Below are positions 31,701-48,536 of a stretch of 64,000 bases of DNA, one piece after another. Made by a program: the position numbers and the translations under genes. The notes under the pieces are model-generated. The model made no database searches. It was not told where the DNA came from and saw nothing but the letters and a program-made list of their open reading frames with translations. Source of the stretch: Streptomyces albireticuli (GTDB lineage Bacteria > Actinomycetota > Actinomycetes > Streptomycetales > Streptomycetaceae); assembly GCF_021228125.1 (NCBI RefSeq), contig NZ_JAJQQS010000008.1:62001-126000 (forward strand). The letters are read 5' to 3'. Numbering within the stretch: position 1 is the stretch's first letter; each line of letters opens with the position of its first letter.

Positions 31701-31884
31701 GGAGCTGGCCAAGCGGCTGGAACCGGCGAAGGTCCCGGCCGACGTCCGGGTGCTCGCCGACGTCCCGCTGACGCTCAACGGCAAGAGCGAGAAGAAGCAA
31801 CTCATCGCGCTGCTCGAAGGGTCGACGAACCCCGGGCGGCCGGCCGGCGTCCCCGCCGGCGAGGGCAAGGAGGGCACGGCGTGA
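28756..31884 (+). CDS. Fused two-adenylation-domain protein: VinM-like (Ala) plus VinN-like (beta-amino acid) ligase
   Basis: A 1042-residue protein with two complete ANL adenylation domains and no carrier domain. Domain 1 (about 1-515): TSGSTGRPKG near 161, NLYGPTEL near 301, GRVDDQVQLQGWRVQ near 406 and the lysine motif NANRKIDRAG near 494. It resembles DltA/VinM alanine ligases. Domain 2 (about 530-1042): TSGSTAAPKG near 683, FGITECKR near 823, GRRDDMFKRHGVRMS, and NGKSEKKQ near 1007. It resembles VinN-type beta-amino-acid ligases, including an Asp in SFDYG. In vicenistatin and its relatives M and N are separate neighbouring genes, as far as I recall; here they are joined in the same order through a Pro/Ala linker around 515-530. 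The gene overlaps the decarboxylase by 4 nt. The substrate of each domain is inferred. Confidence 0.85.
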   Translation: MGPDLENTLHGRFLRGLSVAGDRDAFRAGERGVTYADAHATALTWAGTLLDAVDGPPRAIGVLANKSATAYLGVLAALYTGAAVVPLHPDFPAARTRQAMADAGVRAVITDERGAGLLEEILPPGRELPVLVDGDGGRGLRPDPGLALAAPRPVGPDDPAYVMFTSGSTGRPKGVPVSHGSAARYFATLDARYDFTPDDVFSQTFDLTFDCAVFDLFCAWGAGARVQPVPGPAYRALPEYLAEQGVTVWFATPNSIALTRRTGALTPGALPGLRWSLFAGEPLMDADAARWQAAAPGSAVENLYGPTELTITCTVHRWSPGTSPGRAVNGVVPIGAPHPGLDVFLRDDDGTPHDTEGELCVAGPQTCAGYLDPADDAGRFLERDGKRWYRTGDRVRRHPDGELTFLGRVDDQVQLQGWRVQLSEIAHAVRTHCVGVEDAAAVTAPLGGDGEELVVYYTGRRATPVELARGLRAALPQGLVPRRFQHLDVLPLNANRKIDRAGLKARAVRDFGSAGEPVRDAAPAPAHPAPPELPHDILASAVAARPDAPALRDGRVSWTYAELAAEAAAAGHWLERQGVVRGDRVVVQLPNTADLVALFHACARRGVTMVPLNPGMKEYALRQVLADCEPALAVTADENAGLLRGAGAGVPVHALSGVRDEAAALRGLPEPAPAARPGDIGVLIYTSGSTAAPKGVVCPQERMAFAARAIQEELGYRADDVVYCRLPLSFDYGLFQILLSALAGAELVLAGAQPEVKLLNEIRECGATVFPVVPSLAAILLRLVARAPGDTRLRLFTNTGAALQQTTIAGLREDFPGARVVRMFGITECKRISIMPPDQERERPESVGRPLPGTRVEILGEDGGVLPPGEVGEITVTGPHVMAGYWRAPEITARTFRPDPATGGTRLHTGDYGHLDADGYLYFEGRRDDMFKRHGVRMSTVEIEAAAMDVPGVRAAAALVPSAGRDLTLCVAGDLTPQEIRRELAKRLEPAKVPADVRVLADVPLTLNGKSEKKQLIALLEGSTNPGRPAGVPAGEGKEGTA

Positions 31885-33140
31885 GCCGCACATCGACAGA
31901 GCTGACCGAGCGCTTCGGTTCGCCGCTGTACGTCTACGACCTGGACCGGCTGCGGGAGGCACGGCGCGCGCTGCGGGCCGCGCTGCCGCCGGAGTTCACG
32001 CTGTTCTACTCCCTCAAGGCCAACCCGCACCCCGAACTGGCCCGCGCGCTGGGCGAGGGCGAGGGCGCCTGCCGCGCGGAGGTCAGCTCCACCGGCGAGC
32101 TGGCCTCGGCACTCCGGGCGGGCTTCCCCGCCGCGGAGATCCTCTACTCCGGCCCCGGCAAGACCACCGGGGAACTGCACGAGGCCATCGGGTGCGGGGT
32201 GCGCCAGTTCTCCGTCGAGTCGCTGACGGACCTGCGGCGCGTGGGCGCGGTCGCCGAGGCGCACGACACCGTCGCCGACTGCCTGCTGCGCGTCAACAGC
32301 GAGGCGGGCGGCGCCTCCACCAGCATCCGCATGACGGGCACCCCCTCGCAGTTCGGCATCGACGCCGAGACCCTCGCGGACAGCGCCACCGACCTGCTGT
32401 CCGTGCCGGGCACCCGGGTCGTGGGCGCCCACTTCTTCCCGCTGAGCAACTCCCGGGACGAGGAGAACCTGATCTCCGAGTTCCGGCAGAGCATCGAGAC
32501 CGCGGCCCGGCTCCGCGACGAACTCGGCCTGCCCATGCGCTTCCTGGACATCGGCGGCGGCTTCGCCGCGCCCTACGCCACCCCCGGCCCCCGGCCCGTG
32601 TACGAAAAGCTCCGCCACGAGCTGGAGAGCGCCCTCGATCTGCACTTCCCCGGCTGGCGCGAGGGCTCCGTGGAGATCGCCTGCGAGTCCGGGCGCTACC
32701 TGGTCGGCGGCTGCGGCGAGCTGCGCACCACCGTCACGAACATCAAGGAGAGCCGGGGCCGGAAGTTCGTCATCCTCGACGCCGGCATCAACACCTTCGG
32801 CGGCATGGCCGGCCTGGGCCGGCTGCTGCCGCTGGCCATCGACGTCGACGCGGCGGCGCCGGGAGACGCGGCGGACCCGGCGGCCCCGGTGAGCCCGGCG
32901 GAGACGGTGAGCCTGGTCGGCCCGCTGTGCACGCCCGGTGACGTCCTCGGCCGCAACGTACGCGTCCCCGCGCTCACGGAGGGCGACGTGGTGACGATCC
33001 CCAACGCGGGGGCGTACGGGGTGACGGCGAGCCTGCTGCACTTCTTGAGCCGTCCGGCGCCGGGTGAGGTGGTCGTCTCGGGCGGGGAGGTCGTGTCGGC
33101 GACGCGGCTGGACTCCGTGCGGAGTGTGTTGACGGGCTGA
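31881..33140 (+). CDS. PLP-dependent decarboxylase, fold type III (VinO-like)
   Basis: A 419-residue member of the ornithine/diaminopimelate decarboxylase family. Lys46 in FYSLKANPH is the expected PLP lysine; DIGGGF is the phosphate loop, ESGRYL replaces the usual EPGR, and CTPGDVLG plus GAYG are the C-terminal active-site motifs. In this pathway class the enzyme decarboxylates an amino dicarboxylic acid held on the free ACP, giving the beta-amino acyl starter. GTG start at 31881 within GTGA shared with the adenylation gene, with GGAGGG 8 nt upstream, so translation is coupled. No glutamate mutase or aminomutase lies in the window, so aspartate (giving beta-alanine, as in fluvirucin) is a simple option, but the substrate is not fixed. 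Confidence 0.88.
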   Translation: MSRTSTELTERFGSPLYVYDLDRLREARRALRAALPPEFTLFYSLKANPHPELARALGEGEGACRAEVSSTGELASALRAGFPAAEILYSGPGKTTGELHEAIGCGVRQFSVESLTDLRRVGAVAEAHDTVADCLLRVNSEAGGASTSIRMTGTPSQFGIDAETLADSATDLLSVPGTRVVGAHFFPLSNSRDEENLISEFRQSIETAARLRDELGLPMRFLDIGGGFAAPYATPGPRPVYEKLRHELESALDLHFPGWREGSVEIACESGRYLVGGCGELRTTVTNIKESRGRKFVILDAGINTFGGMAGLGRLLPLAIDVDAAAPGDAADPAAPVSPAETVSLVGPLCTPGDVLGRNVRVPALTEGDVVTIPNAGAYGVTASLLHFLSRPAPGEVVVSGGEVVSATRLDSVRSVLTG

Positions 33141-33142
33141 TT

Positions 33143-33444
33143 CTTTCCCCAGCCCCGCCCCTTCCCGTAACCGGGGAGGTCCCCGGGCCCCCGTTTCGCG
33201 CTGACGCGCGGTGTCCTCGCCCCCCGGCTACCGCCGGGAGGTGCCCACGGACGGGCTGAGTCGCTGCTCGGAGCCGGGCGGGACAGCCCGCCCGTGAAGC
33301 GGGGGAGCGACTCTCAGCACGCGGAGAGCCGACCTCGGACAGGGGCGAAATCCAGCCTGGCCGGCGTTTGAGGCCACCGCGCGTCAGCGCGGAACGGGGC
33401 CCGGGGGTCTCCCCGGTTACGGGAAGGGGCGGGGCTGGGGAAAG
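33143..33444. repeat. Intergenic element with ~70-bp terminal inverted repeats
   Basis: The 387-bp gap between decarboxylase and loading PKS is mostly one element. Left arm 33143-33213 and right arm 33375-33444 are inverted copies: the outer 36 bp are identical, the rest differ at three bases and one indel. Inside are smaller inverted repeats (GCTGAGTCGCT near 33256 with AGCGACTCTCAGC near 33305) and the GCCTGGCCGGCGTTTGAGG sequence familiar from Streptomyces interspersed repeats. There is no ORF of its own. It may end transcription ahead of the PKS gene. Bases 33445-33527 after it are C-rich, with no feature I can name beyond the weak ribosome site. Confidence 0.8.
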
Positions 33445-33527
33445 GCCCCGCGCAGCGGCGACTCGCCGCACCGGCCCCGCGCCCCACCCCCACCCCGACC
33501 CCTGAACAGATCGGCGAATTGAGCAAC

Positions 33528-44534
<11,007 letters not shown>

Positions 44535-44540
44535 GTGCGG

Positions 44541-44588
44541 GAAGGGCGGGAGCCCGCCGGTCCGCGGACCGGCGGGCTCCCGCCTTTC
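44541..44588. terminator. Bidirectional terminator hairpin
   Basis: A near-perfect stem of about 23 bp (19 perfect pairs at 44545-44563/44566-44584, extended by a G-T and A-T/G-C pairs) with a 2-nt loop. It lies between the convergent PKS and sulfotransferase genes. Confidence 0.85.
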
Positions 44589-44611
44589 GTGCTGTGTGTC
44601 CCGCCGCAGCG

Positions 44612-45658
44612 TCAGCGCGTCACTTCGGTGGTGGCGTACACCTCGTCGTACAGCGCCTTCAGCTGGGCGCGGCCGGCCTCGTCCACCTGGAGGTCCTTGG
44701 CGCGCGGGGTGGCGACGCGGGTCGCGGACCGCCGCGCCCACTCCCCGGCGTCGTCCAGCTCCAGGAAGCGGCCCAGGGCGTCGAGTTCGCCCCGGGGGTC
44801 GGCGAGGAGGTCCTCGTAGACCATGCGGTGCACCCGGCCGTCCGGGAGGCCGCTCAGGGCGTCGTCCGTGTACTTGGCCATCATGGCCTGGAGCCCGGTG
44901 AGGTTCATCAGGGAGTCCACGCTGCCGGAGCGGTAGTCGAGGACGAACGGGGAGAGGTTGCCGGGCATCAGGTGGTCCATGTCGGCCGGTGCCTCGAAGC
45001 CCTCGGGGACGCCGCCCGCCTGGTACGGGTCGACGCCGCAGCGCTGCTGGAAGGCGATGCTGAGGTCGGCCATCAGGAACATGGGGTGCCCGGTCATGGA
45101 GACGGAGACGTCCACGACGTCACGCGTCAGGTAGACGAACCGGGCGTCCGGGAACATCTCCAGCAGGTCGTGGACGAAGACGCCGGAGGTGGCGGACTTC
45201 TCGACCCAGCGGGGGCGCCCGGCGTGCCGGGTGAGGAGGGTGAAGAACCGCTGGTAGTGCGCGCCGAGGGGCTGGGTCTCCCAGCCCGGTACGACCTGGG
45301 AGAGCTCCTCCAGGAGCCGGTCGGGGTCCTCGGAGAGCGCGGGGAGGGTGAAGCCGAGGAGGCCGCTCAGCTCGGTCTCCGGGTCCAGGCCCGTGACGTC
45401 GTAGCGGACCTCCTTGGGGACCCGGCCGATGCGCAGTGCGGTGTTCATGGAGATCCACGGCGCGGTGAGCAGTTCCCAGAATTCCTGCCCGGTCATGGGC
45501 TTCTGTGCCATGCCCGCCTGGTACTGGGAGCCGAAGAACTCCAGCAGGGGTGTCATATCGGGGTGTTCGGCGAGCAGGTCGGCGATCAGAGTGGAACCGC
45601 ACCGCCCACTACAGATGACGAATGTGCCGGGGGCGGATTCGCGCCGCTGGTCGGACAT
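44612..45658 (-). CDS. PAPS-dependent sulfotransferase
   Basis: This 348-residue protein has the sulfotransferase 5'-phosphosulfate loop at ICSGRCGSTLI (residues 15-25), a WVEKS strand (151-155) and the 3'-phosphate motif RDVVDVSVS (179-187). Length and motifs fit the Sulfotransfer family rather than a kinase. It should move sulfate from PAPS to a hydroxyl (or amine) of the polyketide, the sugar or a pathway intermediate; which one cannot be read from sequence. The ATG at 45658 follows GGAAGG on the minus strand. It starts 8 bp after the type II thioesterase stop, so the two form an operon divergent from the PAPS-making cysQ-cysD-cysNC genes. That makes a metabolic link near certain. Confidence 0.88.
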   Translation of the reverse strand: MSDQRRESAPGTFVICSGRCGSTLIADLLAEHPDMTPLLEFFGSQYQAGMAQKPMTGQEFWELLTAPWISMNTALRIGRVPKEVRYDVTGLDPETELSGLLGFTLPALSEDPDRLLEELSQVVPGWETQPLGAHYQRFFTLLTRHAGRPRWVEKSATSGVFVHDLLEMFPDARFVYLTRDVVDVSVSMTGHPMFLMADLSIAFQQRCGVDPYQAGGVPEGFEAPADMDHLMPGNLSPFVLDYRSGSVDSLMNLTGLQAMMAKYTDDALSGLPDGRVHRMVYEDLLADPRGELDALGRFLELDDAGEWARRSATRVATPRAKDLQVDEAGRAQLKALYDEVYATTEVTR

Positions 45659-45666
45659 CGCTGCAT

Positions 45667-46458
45667 TTACCTTCCGGTCCGGGTGCTCGGAAAACTCTCG
45701 GGCTGTGCCGCGCAGGCAATGTGGTCGGAGATCCGGTTGACGATCTCCTTCTGGTACTGGTTGAGGTAGAAATGGCCGCCGGGCAGCGCCTCGAATTCGA
45801 AGGGGCCGGTGGTGTGGTCGCGCCAGGCGCGGACCTCGTCGAGGGTGGCCTTGGGGTCGGCGTCGCCGACCATGGCGTGCACCGGGCAGGAGAGCGGGGG
45901 GCCCGGCTCGTAGCGGTAGGTCTCGATGGCCTTGTAGTCGCCGCGGATCGCGGGCAGGACCATGCGCAGCAGTTCCTCGTCGCCGAGGAGGCCGCTGTCG
46001 GTGCCGTTGAGCTGGTGCAGCTCGCTCACGATGCCGTCGTCGGAGCGCAGGTGCACGGTCTCGGAGCGGTGGGTGGACGGGGCGCGCCGGCCGGACACGA
46101 AGAGGCCGGAGACGGGGGCGCCGACCTGCTCGAAGCGGGTGGCGACCTCGAAGGCGAGGGTCGCGCCCATGCTGTGGCCGAAGAGCGTCAGGGGCCGGTC
46201 GGCGAAGGGCCGCAGGGCGGTGAAGATCTGGTCGGCGAGCTCGGGGAGGCTCTCGATCAGCGGGTCCGTGCGCCGGTCCTGCCGCCCGGGGTACTGCAGC
46301 GCCAGCACCTCTATGGAGGGCGACATGGCGGCCGAGACCGGGAAGTAGTAGCTCGCGGAGCCGCCGGCGTGCGGGAAGCAGACCAGGCGGGCACCGGCGT
46401 CCGGTGAGGGATGGAACCGGCGTACCCAGGTGCCGCTGTCCACAGGTGTTGCTGACAT
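45667..46458 (-). CDS. Type II thioesterase
   Basis: A 263-residue alpha/beta hydrolase of the PKS/NRPS editing class: LVCFPHAGGSASYY oxyanion region (25-38), nucleophile GHSMG (Ser96) and GGHFYL catalytic His near residue 239. Such enzymes free stalled acyl groups from carrier proteins. None of the PKS genes visible here has its own thioesterase domain, so a release role is also possible. The ATG at 46458 has GGAAGGA about 12 nt upstream; a longer frame to 46566 is open but lacks family similarity. It is first in a two-gene operon with the sulfotransferase. Confidence 0.9.
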   Translation of the reverse strand: MSATPVDSGTWVRRFHPSPDAGARLVCFPHAGGSASYYFPVSAAMSPSIEVLALQYPGRQDRRTDPLIESLPELADQIFTALRPFADRPLTLFGHSMGATLAFEVATRFEQVGAPVSGLFVSGRRAPSTHRSETVHLRSDDGIVSELHQLNGTDSGLLGDEELLRMVLPAIRGDYKAIETYRYEPGPPLSCPVHAMVGDADPKATLDEVRAWRDHTTGPFEFEALPGGHFYLNQYQKEIVNRISDHIACAAQPESFPSTRTGR

Positions 46459-46806
46459 TGTTGGCTGGTGTCCTTCCGAGACGGGAACCAGCGCCGTATC
46501 CGGGTCGGTGGTCGGATACCGGGTTACCATCCCCTGGGAACACTGGTCGGTCCGGCCGTTGTCCAAGTGAAGCCTATATTTCCGGCATTGACGCTGTCAG
46601 ATGTCCCGCGGGTCACCAACCCCTAGGCCGCCCCTAAGGTCCCCCTAAGCGCGGGCGGCGATATCTGCCGGGTAATGCCCCGCTCGACCGCACGGGCCGT
46701 CGCCGCATAGCATTGGCCGGGAATTTTCGATAAGTACGCGGTACGCCGGGCGATTTCGAACCACCGGGGCCGTGTTCCTGAGGACATCGACAGTTTGGGA
46801 TCCCGA
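46459..46806. promoter_or_regulatory. Divergent promoter region with three 11-bp-phased heptamers
   Basis: This 348-bp gap separates the thioesterase/sulfotransferase and cysQ operons and is clearly more AT-rich than the genes. CCCTAGG (46621), CCCTAAG (46632) and CCCTAAG (46643) are spaced exactly 11 bp apart with 4-bp spacers, the geometry used by SARP-type activators. ATATCTG follows at 46661. A TTGACG (46589-46594) lies on the plus strand. No exact promoter is certain. No gene is seen in the gap. Confidence 0.5.
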
Positions 46807-47604
46807 GTGGACGTGCCCGAGGAGTTCGGAACACCGGTGGACGATCACCGGCTGGCGGCGGAGCTGGCCGCCGGCGCCGGCCGGCTGCTGCTGGCGGTGC
46901 GCGCGGAACGGGCGCTGTCCGGCGCCGCGCTGGGCGCGGCCGGGGACGCGGTCGCCCACCAGTGGCTGGCCCGCGCGCTGGCCGCGCACCGGCCGGGTGA
47001 CGCGCTGCTGTCGGAGGAGGGCGTGGCGGACCCCGCGCGCCTGGCGGCGAGCCGGGTGTGGATCGTCGATCCGCTGGACGGCACCCGCGAGTACGCCGAG
47101 GGGCGCGCCGACTGGGCGGTGCACGTGTGCCTGGCCGTGGACGGCGTTCCCGTCGCCGCGGCGGTGGCGCTGCCGGACCGGGAGGCCGTGCGTGCCACCG
47201 GCCGGCCCGAGCCGCTCGCCCCGGCCCCCGAGGGGCCGTCGCGCATCCTGGTGAGCCGCAGCCGGCCGCCCGCCGCGGCGACGGCGGCCGCCGGGCTGCT
47301 CGGCGCGGAGCTGGTGCCGATGGGTTCGGCGGGCGCCAAGGCCATGGCGGTCCTGGCCGGCGAGGCGCACGCCTACGTGCACGCGGGCGGGCAGTACGAG
47401 TGGGACTCCGCCGCCCCGGCCGGGGTGGCGGCCGCCGCCGGGCTGCACGTGTCCCGGCTCGACGGGTCGCCGCTGCGCTACAACCGCCCCGACCCGTACC
47501 TGCCGGACCTGCTGGTCTGCCGGCCGGAGCTGGCCGGGGAACTGCTCGACGCACTGAGGACGACCGCCGGCGGGACCGGCACGGGGGAACGGGACATACG
47601 GTGA
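46807..47604 (+). CDS. cysQ: 3'(2'),5'-bisphosphate nucleotidase (PAP phosphatase), CysQ family
   Basis: About 265 residues of the inositol-monophosphatase fold, with the metal motif IVDPLDGTREY near residue 90, an LLSEEG segment before it and the C-terminal YEWDSAAPAG metal/substrate motif. CysQ removes the 3'-phosphate from PAP, the inhibitory by-product of sulfotransferases. Its presence with cysD and cysNC, but without PAPS reductase or sulfite reductase genes, points to sulfation rather than cysteine synthesis. The start is uncertain: GTG 46807 is used, while TTG 46795 and GTG 46813 or 46837 are also in frame with poor ribosome sites. It ends in a GTGA overlap with cysD. Confidence 0.85.
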   Translation: MDVPEEFGTPVDDHRLAAELAAGAGRLLLAVRAERALSGAALGAAGDAVAHQWLARALAAHRPGDALLSEEGVADPARLAASRVWIVDPLDGTREYAEGRADWAVHVCLAVDGVPVAAAVALPDREAVRATGRPEPLAPAPEGPSRILVSRSRPPAAATAAAGLLGAELVPMGSAGAKAMAVLAGEAHAYVHAGGQYEWDSAAPAGVAAAAGLHVSRLDGSPLRYNRPDPYLPDLLVCRPELAGELLDALRTTAGGTGTGERDIR

Positions 47605-48536
47605 CGGCCGACATCAGCACACGGACCGGGCGCGGAGCCGCGATCGGTCACCTCGAACGCCTCGAGGCGGAGAGCATCCACATCCTGCGGGAGGCGGTGG
47701 CCGAGAGCGACCGCCCGGTGATGCTCTACTCGATGGGCAAGGACAGCACGGTGATGCTGCACCTCGCCCGGAAGGCGTTCCACCCGGGGCGGCTGCCGTT
47801 CCCGCTGCTCCACGTGGACACCACCTGGAAGTTCCGCGAGATGATCGAGTTCCGCGACCGCACGGCCCGCGAGCTGGACGTGGAGCTGCTGGTCCACCGG
47901 AACCCGGAGTGCGTCGAGCTGGGCATCGACCCGTTCACGCACGGCTCGTCGGTGCACACCGACATGTGGAAGACCCAGGGCCTCAAGCAGGCCCTGGACG
48001 CCCACGGCTTCGACCTGGCCTTCGGCGGGGCCCGCCGGGACGAGGAGAAGTCGCGGGCCAAGGAGCGGGTGTTCTCCATCCGCTCCGCCCAGCACCGCTG
48101 GGACCCCAAGCGGCAGCGCCCCGAGCTGTGGCGGCTCTACAACGCCCGTACGGCGCCCGGTGAGAGCGTCCGCGTCTTCCCGCTGTCCAACTGGACCGAG
48201 CTGGACATCTGGCTCTACATCCACCGCGAGAACCTGCCGATCGTGCCGCTGTACCTGGCGGCGCCCCGGCCGGTGGTCGAGCGCGACGGCACCCTGGTCA
48301 TGGTCGACGACGACCGCTTCCCGCTGCGCCCGGGCGAGCGGCCCGAGCTGCGGGACGTCCGCTTCCGCACCCTGGGCTGCTACCCCCTCACGGGAGCCGT
48401 GGAGAGCACCGCCGGCACCCTGCCGGCCGTGATCCGGGAGATGCTCCTGGCGACGACCTCCGAGCGGCAGGGCCGGATGATCGACCACGACTCGTCGGCC
48501 TCCATGGAACGCAAGAAGCAGGAGGGCTACTTCTGA
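47601..48536 (+). CDS. cysD: Sulfate adenylyltransferase subunit 2 (ATP sulfurylase small subunit)
   Basis: A 311-residue CysD with the ATP pyrophosphatase loop SMGKDSTVML (near residues 39-48), LLHVDTTWKFREM, GGARRDEEKSRAKERVFSIR and the typical C-terminal ERKKQEGYF. With CysN it makes adenosine phosphosulfate from ATP and sulfate. GTG start at 47601 inside the cysQ stop; its TGA overlaps the cysNC ATG by one base. All three genes should be co-translated. Confidence 0.95.
   Translation: MTADISTRTGRGAAIGHLERLEAESIHILREAVAESDRPVMLYSMGKDSTVMLHLARKAFHPGRLPFPLLHVDTTWKFREMIEFRDRTARELDVELLVHRNPECVELGIDPFTHGSSVHTDMWKTQGLKQALDAHGFDLAFGGARRDEEKSRAKERVFSIRSAQHRWDPKRQRPELWRLYNARTAPGESVRVFPLSNWTELDIWLYIHRENLPIVPLYLAAPRPVVERDGTLVMVDDDRFPLRPGERPELRDVRFRTLGCYPLTGAVESTAGTLPAVIREMLLATTSERQGRMIDHDSSASMERKKQEGYF

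Noticed and set aside
44612..46543. A 643-codon minus frame reading the sulfotransferase as the end of a longer protein
   Set aside because: The upstream part is antisense-like Arg/Pro sequence over the thioesterase gene. The sulfotransferase motifs begin right after the ATG at 45658.
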